The position numbers and the translations under genes were made by a program. Positions 1 through 7,236 of a stretch of 8,457 nucleotides of DNA are shown in pieces (position 1 is the first letter of the stretch; each line of letters opens with the position of its first letter). The notes beneath the pieces were generated by a model. It was not told the origin of the DNA. It searched no databases and was given only the letters and a program-made list of their open reading frames with translations. This DNA is from Saprospiraceae bacterium (GTDB lineage: Bacteria > Bacteroidota > Bacteroidia > Chitinophagales > Saprospiraceae), in assembly GCA_007128085.1 (NCBI GenBank), contig SKYC01000017.1:1-8457 (forward strand). The letters run 5' to 3'.

Positions 1-921
1 AATGTGGACGGAATAATTCTCGACCTGAGAAACAACGGTGGAGGATCATTGAATGACGTAGTGGATATGTCCGGATTTTTTATCGAAGAGGGGCCGGTGG
101 TTCAAGTAAAATCGAGAACCGCTGATCCGCTCGTACTTTCCAAGAAAGAAAGCGAGGTTATCTACGATGGGCCTTTAATCGTAATGGTGAATTCCTTCAG
201 CGCATCGGCCTCGGAAATACTCGCAGCCGCCTTACAGGACTACAACAGGGCCATAATCGTTGGAGGTAAATCCACTTTTGGAAAGGGAACCGTTCAGCGG
301 TTTTTCAATCTCGATCGGATGGCCAGAGGAAATAGTGAACACACACCGCTGGGAGAAGTGAAGGTTACAACCCAAAAATTCTACCGGGTGAACGGGGGTT
401 CAACACAACTCAAAGGGGTGATACCCGACATTGTTTTTCCCGATAACTTTCATTACATGACCGTTGGAGAAAGAGATTACGATTACGCAATGGAATGGTC
501 GGAAATTGATGCGGTCGATTACGGACAAAATGTCTGGGTCGTGGACGACCAGCTGATCAAATACCTTCAGAAGAGAAGTCAGGAGAGAATATCCGATAAC
601 GATCTTTTTGATAAAATTCTAGAAAATGCGGAAAGACTGAGCTCCCTAAGGGATGAGTCACAGCGTCCACTGAATATGGAGGAATACCGCCAATATCTGA
701 GTACCCGTGAAGACGAAGCAGATCAGTTCCGGGACCTGTTTGAACCGATCGAACCGATGCACATTGAAAATCTCGAAGTCGATGTAGCGTTTATTGAGTC
801 CGATAGTTCGCGGATTGCCAGAAATCAGTCCTTTATCGAAGTGCTTCAAAAAGATATTTATGTTTACGAATCACTGGCAATAATGGACGACATTATTCGC
901 GGATTGACGGTGAATAAATAA
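1..921 (+). CDS. prc: Tail-specific (C-terminal processing) protease, Prc/Tsp type, 3' part only
   Basis: Peptidase family S41 protease that degrades or trims envelope proteins from their C-termini, normally in the periplasm. The reading frame is open from base 1, so the gene's 5' part (signal peptide, N-terminal and PDZ regions) lies outside the window; 306 codons remain. Counting AAT at base 1 as residue 1, the catalytic core is visible: LDLRNNGGGS near residue 7, the nucleophile motif SASASE with probable catalytic Ser69, and FGKGTVQ with the general-base Lys95. The stretch KFYRVNGGSTQLKGVIPDI near 128-146 closely resembles E. coli Prc. Residues from about 150 on match the helical C-terminal domain of Prc (DUF3340), which separates it from the shorter CtpA enzymes. 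The next gene starts 24 bases after the stop with no terminator between, so they are probably co-transcribed. Family assignment is firm; the symbol is by resemblance to E. coli Prc. Confidence 0.93.
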   Translation, partial: NVDGIILDLRNNGGGSLNDVVDMSGFFIEEGPVVQVKSRTADPLVLSKKESEVIYDGPLIVMVNSFSASASEILAAALQDYNRAIIVGGKSTFGKGTVQRFFNLDRMARGNSEHTPLGEVKVTTQKFYRVNGGSTQLKGVIPDIVFPDNFHYMTVGERDYDYAMEWSEIDAVDYGQNVWVVDDQLIKYLQKRSQERISDNDLFDKILENAERLSSLRDESQRPLNMEEYRQYLSTREDEADQFRDLFEPIEPMHIENLEVDVAFIESDSSRIARNQSFIEVLQKDIYVYESLAIMDDIIRGLTVNK

Positions 922-945
922 GAAGACACTTAAATTCCAAACCTA

Positions 946-2811
946 TTGAATTACCTGACTTTCGAGAATGTGTCACGATCCTATGGAGATAGGGTATTGT
1001 TTTCTGACATTACTCTTCACATCAACAAGGGTGAAAAAGTGGCGCTTGTCGCAGAAAATGGAACCGGAAAATCTTCGCTTCTTCGAATCATTACCGGTGA
1101 AGAAGCACCGGAAGGGGATCGCGCCAAAGTTTTTATACATCCAAACATCAAGCTGGGCTACCTCCAGCAAGAGCCGGATTTGAATCCCGATTTCACCATT
1201 TACGAGTCCATCTATGAAAGTGACAACAAGGCCATTGTTGCACTGAAAAACTACGAAAAGCTGTTGTTGACAAAGAGCGATGATGCCGATGCCATTCAAA
1301 AAGCATTGGAGGAGGTCGAACTTCACAAAGCGTGGGAAAAAGAATCCGAAGTTCACGAAATATTGAACAAACTGAGTTTGCAGGACCTCAAGTTGAAAGT
1401 TTCAAAACTTTCCGGAGGACAGAAAAAACGATTGGCTCTGGCCAAACTGCTGATTGATGAGCCTGATTTACTGATATTGGATGAACCTACCAACCATCTG
1501 GATTTGAAGATGATTGAGTGGTTGGAATCCTTTTTAAGCAGGCCCGGACTGACTTTGTTCCTGATTACCCACGACCGGTATTTTTTGGAGCGGGTTTGCA
1601 AAGTCATTGTGGAACTCTCCAACGGAAGACTTCACAAGTACCAGGGCAATTACTCGGAATTCCTCGAAAAGAAATTAACCCGGGAGACCAATGAGGGCAT
1701 TCGATTCGAAAAGGGAAAGAAGTTGTTTAAAAGCGAATTGGAATGGGTGAAACGCCAGCCGAAGGCCAGAGGAACCAAAGGCAAAGCGCGTGTGCAAAAA
1801 TTTCAGGATCTGAGAACAGAACTTTCAGGCCACAAAGAAAAGGACGAAATTTCCATCAACATCAAACCCGAGCGCCTCGGTTCCAAGATTTTGGAACTCC
1901 AGTATATTTCTAAATCGTATGACGATTTTGTACTCTTCAAAGACTTTCACTATAAATTTAAGAAAAAAGACCGGGTGGGGGTTGTGGGCCCAAATGGCTC
2001 GGGAAAGTCCACTCTCCTCGAGGTCATTGCTGCCAATCTACCCCCGGATAAAGGGAAAGTGGTCCACGGAGAAACTCTTAAAATAGGCTACTTTAAACAA
2101 TCGGGACTGAATGTTCCGGAAGACAAGCGCGTATTGGATTACATTCGGGAATTTGCCGAGTACATCCCCATGGAAAAGGGAAAAAAGCTGTCCGCCAGTC
2201 AGCTGCTGGAGCAATTTTTATTTCCACCGACCCAACAACAAGTCTATATATCCAAGTTGAGCGGAGGAGAAAAAAGAAGACTGTATCTATTGTCCATTCT
2301 CATTCAAAACCCCAACTTCTTAATACTCGATGAGCCCACCAACGATCTGGACATTGTCACTTTGAATGTGTTGGAAGATTACCTGATCGACTTTCCCGGT
2401 TGCCTGATCATTGTATCTCACGACCGCTTTTTTATGGATAAAATTATTGACCACTTATTTGTATTTAGAAATGGGGGTAAAATAATTGATTACCCGGGCA
2501 GTTACTCCGACTTCAGGGATGACCCGGACATGAATGAGACGGGGAAAAAACCAGTGGAGAAGAAAGCGATCACCGAAAAAAATAAAAACAATTCAGCCCC
2601 TGAAACGGCAGAGGCCAGAGAAACCAAAAAGCAAATCAACCAAATCGAACGATCCATTAAAAAACTGGAATCCGAAAGAGAGAAAATTTTGGGGGTTTTT
2701 GAATCCGGAGGCCTGGCCCCCGGTGAAATCGTCGAGTGGTCTGAAAAACTTTCAGTGGTCAAAGGTGAGATTGACAGTCTCGAAGAAAAATGGATGGAAT
2801 TGGTCGACTGA
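946..2811 (+). CDS. uup: ABC-F family ATPase, Uup-like, TTG start
   Basis: Cytosolic twin-ATPase of the ABC-F family, which act on ribosomes rather than as transporters; there are no membrane segments. First ATPase domain: P-loop AENGTGKSS (36-44), LSGGQ (155-159), Walker B LLILDE (175-180), H-loop His209. The basic linker (about 240-310) carries the tRNA-facing region. Second domain: GPNGSGKS (348-355), LSGGE (438-442), LILDE ending at Glu463, His492. A charged tail, about 560-621, is predicted coiled coil, as in the C-terminal domain of Uup. The 621-residue length fits Uup. The first P-loop has Ala36 where Gly is canonical; similar P-loops are, from memory, common in Bacteroidota members. 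The TTG at 946 is chosen because the frame has a stop at 931-933, the next in-frame ATG is codon 189 (after Walker B), and MNYL followed by an ENVSRSYG-like strand is the family's usual N-terminus. No good Shine-Dalgarno is seen. An antibiotic-resistance role is not indicated. Confidence 0.93.
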   Translation: MNYLTFENVSRSYGDRVLFSDITLHINKGEKVALVAENGTGKSSLLRIITGEEAPEGDRAKVFIHPNIKLGYLQQEPDLNPDFTIYESIYESDNKAIVALKNYEKLLLTKSDDADAIQKALEEVELHKAWEKESEVHEILNKLSLQDLKLKVSKLSGGQKKRLALAKLLIDEPDLLILDEPTNHLDLKMIEWLESFLSRPGLTLFLITHDRYFLERVCKVIVELSNGRLHKYQGNYSEFLEKKLTRETNEGIRFEKGKKLFKSELEWVKRQPKARGTKGKARVQKFQDLRTELSGHKEKDEISINIKPERLGSKILELQYISKSYDDFVLFKDFHYKFKKKDRVGVVGPNGSGKSTLLEVIAANLPPDKGKVVHGETLKIGYFKQSGLNVPEDKRVLDYIREFAEYIPMEKGKKLSASQLLEQFLFPPTQQQVYISKLSGGEKRRLYLLSILIQNPNFLILDEPTNDLDIVTLNVLEDYLIDFPGCLIIVSHDRFFMDKIIDHLFVFRNGGKIIDYPGSYSDFRDDPDMNETGKKPVEKKAITEKNKNNSAPETAEARETKKQINQIERSIKKLESEREKILGVFESGGLAPGEIVEWSEKLSVVKGEIDSLEEKWMELVD

Positions 2812-2852
2812 TTTTTGTTTTTTCCGAAATCAATCAAAACTTTGCAAATCAA

Positions 2853-2885
2853 TTGTTTAAAGAGGTTCAGTTAAAGTATAATTTG
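2853..2885 (+). promoter_or_regulatory. Candidate promoter for the Nudix gene
   Basis: The spacer holds TATAATTTG (2877-2885), close to the Bacteroidota -7 element TAnnTTTG but with one extra base before TTTG. It also reads as a perfect TATAAT. A TTG at 2853-2855 lies 21 bases upstream, within the range seen for the -33 element. TTAAAG occurs twice (2857-2862 and 2871-2876), 14 bases apart start to start. This would start transcription about 30 bases before the Nudix start codon. It is a match by eye only, in an AT-rich spacer where chance matches are easy. Confidence 0.4.
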
Positions 2886-2909
2886 GGCTGTCTCCCGGCT
2901 TGTTTAAAA

Positions 2910-2917
2910 GAGGAAGG
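2910..2917 (+). promoter_or_regulatory. Ribosome binding site of the Nudix gene
   Basis: The purine run GAGGAAGG lies just before the ATG at 2922, leaving 4 bases from its end and 8 from the GAGG core. This supports ATG 2922 as the start. It is the only clear Shine-Dalgarno-like site in the window. Confidence 0.5.
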
Positions 2918-2921
2918 TTGA

Positions 2922-3569
2922 ATGAGTAATTTAAGTTTCATACACCATTTGGAGAAAAAACTCCAGCAACCCCTGCCGGGGCATAAGGCGCACCAAAAAA
3001 TGTACGTCATTGGCCATGCTGCCCGGGCAAACCCACCCGAGGATGCACTACAGGCGGGTGTTATGGCCTTGTTTTTTCCCTTGGGGGAGAGTTGGCAATT
3101 GATTTTTATTAAGAGAAGTAGTCGCTATCACGATGATCGGCACAAAGGACAAATTGGATTTCCCGGTGGAAAGTACGAAAGCGAAGATCGAGATTTAATG
3201 GATACGGCCCTCAGAGAAACCAGAGAGGAAATAGGGGTGGAGGCAGAAAAGATTAAAGTGCTCGGATCCCTGAGCGAATTGTATATTCCCGTGAGTCAAT
3301 TCAATGTACACCCCTTCGTTGGTTTTGTAGAAAAAAAGCCGGAATTCAGCTTGCAGGCAGAAGAAGTCGATCGGGTGATATACTGTGGAATCCATCGTTT
3401 TTTCAACAAAGATTGCAGAAGTCGTACGGATATGGAAGTGGACGAAGGGATTCGGATACACGGAGTTCCCTATTACGACCTTGAAGGCGAAGTGCTTTGG
3501 GGTGCTACGGCAATGATCACAAGTGAATTGCTCGAAACCATCGGCCGTCTTCCCGATGGAACACACTAA
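2922..3569 (+). CDS. Nudix hydrolase, CoA pyrophosphatase type (NudL/YeaB-like)
   Basis: Soluble Nudix enzyme whose family hydrolyses CoA and CoA derivatives to 3',5'-ADP and 4'-phosphopantetheine. The 215 residues fit the family. The subfamily signature precedes and includes the Nudix box: KRSSRYHDDRHKGQ (64-77), then GFPGGKYESED (79-89) and ALRETREEIGV (96-106). The REXXEE glutamates that bind the divalent metal are intact (Glu99, Glu102, Glu103). LYIPVSQFNVHP (120-131) and LWGATAMI (192-199) are further hallmarks of the CoA-pyrophosphatase group. The spacing from GG to RE is slightly longer than the generic GX5EX7RE pattern, as is usual in this subfamily. A purine-rich ribosome site supports ATG 2922. 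It has its own spacer upstream and converges with the mutase gene, so it is likely transcribed alone. Substrate is inferred from the signature; activity on other nucleoside diphosphates cannot be excluded. Confidence 0.88.
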   Translation: MSNLSFIHHLEKKLQQPLPGHKAHQKMYVIGHAARANPPEDALQAGVMALFFPLGESWQLIFIKRSSRYHDDRHKGQIGFPGGKYESEDRDLMDTALRETREEIGVEAEKIKVLGSLSELYIPVSQFNVHPFVGFVEKKPEFSLQAEEVDRVIYCGIHRFFNKDCRSRTDMEVDEGIRIHGVPYYDLEGEVLWGATAMITSELLETIGRLPDGTH

Positions 3570-3633
3570 TTTCACTTACCCGCCCCTGTGGCAGTATCTT
3601 CCCATTGGAAAAGCTGAATTTAAAGCATTTATC
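3570..3633. other. Convergent spacer between Nudix and mutase genes
   Basis: Sixty-four bases lie between the two converging stop codons. I see no convincing stem followed by a T-run in either direction, so an intrinsic terminator is not supported. Termination here may be factor-dependent, or the transcripts may overlap. Confidence 0.5.
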
Positions 3634-6600
3634 TTACATGTTGCGGCGGTATTGACCACCGACCTCGTAAAGTGCATGAGTAATTTGCCCCAGTGAGCAG
3701 ACTTTGGAACACTCCATGAGCGCTTCATACACATTGTCGTTCTTCAAGGCAGATTTTTTTAGCTCCTTCAATGCCAGCTTGGCGTTTGATTCATGAGATT
3801 TGTGAATCTCCCTGAGGTTTACAATTTGACATTCTTTTTCCTCCTCGGTTGCTCGAATGACCTCGCCGGGCTGAACCGTGGGAGATCCATCTTTACTCAG
3901 GTAAGTGTTGACGCCGATGATGGGAAACTCACCGCTGTGCTTGAGAGCTTCGTAGTAGTGACTTTCTTCCTGAATTTTACCCCGCTGGTACATGGTTTCC
4001 ATGGCTCCCAATACGCCACCTCTTTCTGTTAATTTGTCAAATTCCAGCAACACGGCTTCTTCGACCAGGTCTGTCAATTCTTCAATGATAAAAGATCCCT
4101 GCAGCGGGTTTTCATTTTTCGCCAAACCCAATTCGTGATTGATAATCATTTGAATGGCCACCGCCCTTCGCACACTCTCCTCTGTAGGGGTTGTAATGGC
4201 CTCGTCGTATGCGTTGGTGTGAAGGGAATTGCAATTGTCGTAAATGGCGTAGAGTGCCTGCAGCGTCGTTCGGATATCGTTAAATGAGATTTCCTGGGCG
4301 TGCAGAGATCTGCCCGAAGTCTGGATGTGGTATTTGAGTTTTTGGGATCGCTCATTTCCACCGTATTTCTTTTTCATGGCTTTGGCCCAAATTCTCCTGG
4401 CCACTCTACCGATGACTGCGTACTCCGGATCGACCCCATTTGAAAAGAAAAAAGAGAGATTGGGTGCGAAATCATCGATGTCCATTCCCCGGCTCAGGTA
4501 GTACTCGACAAAAGTAAAGCCGTTGGCAAGCGTAAAAGCCAGTTGAGTAATGGGATTGGCACCTGCTTCGGCGATGTGGTAACCGGATATGGAAACAGAG
4601 TAGAAGTTTCGAACTTGTTGATCGATAAAATACTGCTGGACATCTCCCATGAGTTTAAGGGAAAATTCAGTAGAAAATATACAGGTGTTTTGCGCCTGAT
4701 CCTCCTTGAGTATATCCGCCTGAACAGTTCCCCTGACCGATCTCAATGCCTGGGATTTCAACTCCTCGTAGATGTTGGACGGAAGGATTTCGTCTCCGCT
4801 CAGACCCAACAGCATCAACCCCAAACCGTTGTTGCCCTCCGGAATGTCTCCCAGATAAGTCGGTCGGGCGAATCCCCGGTCGTCGTACTTTTCTTTCAAT
4901 TTCTTTTCCACTTCACCTTCAAGACCGTGTTCGACGATGTATTTTTCGCAGACCTGGTCAATGGCCGCATTCATAAAAAAGGCACAAATGGTCGCTGCAG
5001 GCCCATTGATGGTCATGGAAACCGATGTTTTGGGATCGCAGAGATCAAAGCCCGAATACAACTTTTTGGCATCGTTGAGACTGCAAATACTTACCCCGCT
5101 GTTTCCGATTTTCCCGTAAATATCGGGTCGGTGGTCGGGATCCTCCCCGTAGAGCGTGACGGAGTCAAATGCGGTGGAAAGCCTGTTGGCCGGCATGTCT
5201 TGGGAAAGGTAGTGAAACCGCTTATTGGTGCGTTCAGGGCCCCCTTCCCCGGCAAACATTCGCGTGGGATCTTCTCCCTTTCTTTTAAACGGAAAGACTC
5301 CGGCGGTATAGGGAAATTCTCCGGGTACGTTTTCCTGCAGATTCCACTTCAATAAATCTCCCCAGTCCCGGTATTTCGGCAATGAGACCCGTGGGATTTT
5401 ACTTTGAGAAAGTGAGCGGGTAAAAGTGGGTACCCGTATTTCTCTGTCCCTGACCTTGTAAACAAACTCATCGGCTTCATATTGCTCCCTTTTAGAGGGC
5501 CATTCATCCAGTGTTCGGAGGCTATCTCCGCTCAGATCCATTCTCAACTCCTCCTCCAGGCCATTGAGCTCCCGGATCAATTCATCATACGCGCCCTTTT
5601 TTCTTTTCTCCAAATCGCTTTTTGTCTGCATTACGGAGCGGAGTCGGGAAGCCAGGTCTGCCTGTTTATTTACCCATTCATCGTACTTTCGGTTGTTTTC
5701 TGAAATTTCAGATAGATACCGAATGCGGGATGGAGGAATGATGAAGATCTTTTCCGAAAATCCTTCCTGAAGGGTGAAATCCAGTGAAAAATCCACCTGG
5801 CATTTCTCCACAATTTTTTTCATGAGATGGATGAATAACTTGTTGGTGCCGGGGTCGTTAAACTGAGAAGCGATGGTACCGTAAACCGGCATTTCATCTA
5901 CCGACTGTTCAAAGAGAAGGTGATTTCGCTGGTATTGCTTTTTTACGTCTCTCAAGGCGTCCTGCGCCCCTCTTTTATCGAATTTATTAATGGCAATCAA
6001 ATCTGCAAAATCGAGCATGTCGATTTTTTCGAGCTGTGTGGCCGCTCCGTACTCCGGAGTCATGACGTAAAGCGAAAGATCTGAATGGTCCGTTATTTCG
6101 GTGTCGGACTGACCGATACCGGAGGTCTCAAGGATAATCAAATCAAAATCCGATGCCTTCAGGATGTCCAAAGCTGCACGTATGTGCCTGGATAGAGCCA
6201 GGTTGGACTGTCTGGTGGCCAGCGATCTCATATATACCCGGTCGGTGTGGCTTATGGCGTTCATACGGATTCTGTCACCCAGAAGTGCGCCTCCCGTTTT
6301 GCGTTTGGAGGGGTCGACGGAAACGACCGCAATCTTTTTGTCCTCGTACTCCAGCAAAAAACGCCGAATGATTTCGTCGACCAGACTGGATTTTCCGGCG
6401 CCACCGGTACCCGTTATTCCCAATACCGGACTCTTGCTCTTCCCGGCTTTTTTCGAAAGTGTGTCTACGAGGTCGGCGTGGAGATCGGGGTAGTTCTCAA
6501 TACCTGAAATGAGTCGGGCAATGGATTTAAAATCTCCCTCTTTCAGATGATTCAACTGACCGTTGAGATCCTTTCCCAGGGGATAATCACACTGTCGAAT

Positions 6601-7023
6601 GACATCGCTGATCATTCCCTGCAATCCCATACTCCTCCCATCGTCCGGGCTGTAAATTCTTGAGATACCGTAATTTTGAAGATCCTCAATTTCTGAGGGA
6701 AGGATGGTGCCACCGCCGCCCCCGAAAATTTTTATATGACCGCACCCCTCTTCCTGAAGCAGATCGTACATGTATTTAAAATACTCATTGTGTCCCCCCT
6801 GATACGAGGTGATGGCTATTCCGTTGGCATCCTCCTGGATGGCTGTATCTACAATCTCCCGCACCGATCGGTTGTGCCCCAGATGAATGATCTCAGCTCC
6901 AGAGGCCTGCATGATTCTCCTCATGATATTGATAGCGGCATCGTGTCCGTCGAACAATGATGCAGCCGTAACAATTCTCACATGATGCGTGGGTTTATAT
7001 ATACCATTCCCATTTTTATCCAT
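3634..7023 (-). CDS. icmF: Fused adenosylcobalamin-dependent isobutyryl-CoA mutase (IcmF)
   Basis: A 1129-residue cytosolic radical enzyme that interconverts isobutyryl-CoA and n-butyryl-CoA, fused to its own G-protein chaperone. Domain order is that of IcmF. B12-binding domain: about 14-145, lower-ligand motif FDGHDAA with His27, and a glycine run at 101-105. MeaB/ArgK-like GTPase: about 185-425, P-loop GTGGAGKS (205-212), ETSGIGQSD (299-307), NKFD (346-349). Charged helical linker: about 430-520. Mutase barrel: about 525-1129, with PYTAGVFPF, FAGEGGPERTN, GTVQADILKEDQAQNT and the active-site His816. Positions matching P. shermanii methylmalonyl-CoA mutase Tyr89 and Arg207 are Phe590 and Gln778, as in isobutyryl-CoA mutases. 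The DxHxxG motif ends in Ala30, not Gly, as I recall for other IcmFs. No frameshift or truncation is visible. It stands alone between a convergent and a divergent neighbour. Related fused mutases can use pivalyl- or isovaleryl-CoA, so the physiological substrate is inferred. Confidence 0.94.
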   Translation of the reverse strand: MDKNGNGIYKPTHHVRIVTAASLFDGHDAAINIMRRIMQASGAEIIHLGHNRSVREIVDTAIQEDANGIAITSYQGGHNEYFKYMYDLLQEEGCGHIKIFGGGGGTILPSEIEDLQNYGISRIYSPDDGRSMGLQGMISDVIRQCDYPLGKDLNGQLNHLKEGDFKSIARLISGIENYPDLHADLVDTLSKKAGKSKSPVLGITGTGGAGKSSLVDEIIRRFLLEYEDKKIAVVSVDPSKRKTGGALLGDRIRMNAISHTDRVYMRSLATRQSNLALSRHIRAALDILKASDFDLIILETSGIGQSDTEITDHSDLSLYVMTPEYGAATQLEKIDMLDFADLIAINKFDKRGAQDALRDVKKQYQRNHLLFEQSVDEMPVYGTIASQFNDPGTNKLFIHLMKKIVEKCQVDFSLDFTLQEGFSEKIFIIPPSRIRYLSEISENNRKYDEWVNKQADLASRLRSVMQTKSDLEKRKKGAYDELIRELNGLEEELRMDLSGDSLRTLDEWPSKREQYEADEFVYKVRDREIRVPTFTRSLSQSKIPRVSLPKYRDWGDLLKWNLQENVPGEFPYTAGVFPFKRKGEDPTRMFAGEGGPERTNKRFHYLSQDMPANRLSTAFDSVTLYGEDPDHRPDIYGKIGNSGVSICSLNDAKKLYSGFDLCDPKTSVSMTINGPAATICAFFMNAAIDQVCEKYIVEHGLEGEVEKKLKEKYDDRGFARPTYLGDIPEGNNGLGLMLLGLSGDEILPSNIYEELKSQALRSVRGTVQADILKEDQAQNTCIFSTEFSLKLMGDVQQYFIDQQVRNFYSVSISGYHIAEAGANPITQLAFTLANGFTFVEYYLSRGMDIDDFAPNLSFFFSNGVDPEYAVIGRVARRIWAKAMKKKYGGNERSQKLKYHIQTSGRSLHAQEISFNDIRTTLQALYAIYDNCNSLHTNAYDEAITTPTEESVRRAVAIQMIINHELGLAKNENPLQGSFIIEELTDLVEEAVLLEFDKLTERGGVLGAMETMYQRGKIQEESHYYEALKHSGEFPIIGVNTYLSKDGSPTVQPGEVIRATEEEKECQIVNLREIHKSHESNAKLALKELKKSALKNDNVYEALMECSKVCSLGQITHALYEVGGQYRRNM

Positions 7024-7236
7024 AAATCACATTTTTTAAACTGTGCCCGAAGATAAGAATTTTTTTTGAATCGGTGAAAGCACTTTTTATATCCAAATTC
7101 GGATTCTATTTTTTTAATTAACGTATATTGCGTTCATTCGGTTTGAGTTTTGCCGCCGGATATTTACAGAAAACGGTTTAGTGTTCACGGTGTATGATAA
7201 TCTGACTTTGACACATCCACAATAAATTTTTATTGC
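7024..7236. promoter_or_regulatory. Divergent promoter region between icmF and the glycosyltransferase gene
   Basis: This AT-rich, gene-free spacer must carry the start signals for both flanking genes. For icmF the best candidate on the minus strand is TATCTTCG (plus-strand 7048-7055), one mismatch from TAnnTTTG, with TTTC (7076-7079) 20 bases upstream; it is weak. On the plus strand TAAATTTT (7223-7230) resembles the -7 element but sits only 6 bases before the ATG and lacks a TTG at the right distance. No cobalamin riboswitch core, operator palindrome or good ribosome site was seen. Poly-T runs occur near 7061-7067 and 7109-7115. The region's role follows from gene orientation; the exact elements are not established. 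Confidence 0.4.

Noticed and set aside
946..2811. ABC-F antibiotic-resistance protein
   Set aside because: The C-terminal coiled coil and overall layout match the housekeeping Uup group, and the context is a protease gene rather than resistance or mobile genes.
3195..3575. 126-codon antisense frame across the Nudix gene
   Set aside because: It lies opposite the conserved Nudix box and has no recognisable motif; it is a shadow frame.
4543..5355. 270-codon open frame on the plus strand, inside the mutase gene
   Set aside because: It is antisense to a highly conserved part of IcmF, shows no recognisable domain, and such long antisense frames arise from the codon use of the real gene.
7024..7236. 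Possible cobalamin riboswitch upstream of the B12-dependent mutase
   Set aside because: The spacer is AT-rich and shows no B12-box-like core or stable stems on the icmF strand; B12-using (rather than B12-making) enzymes often lack one.
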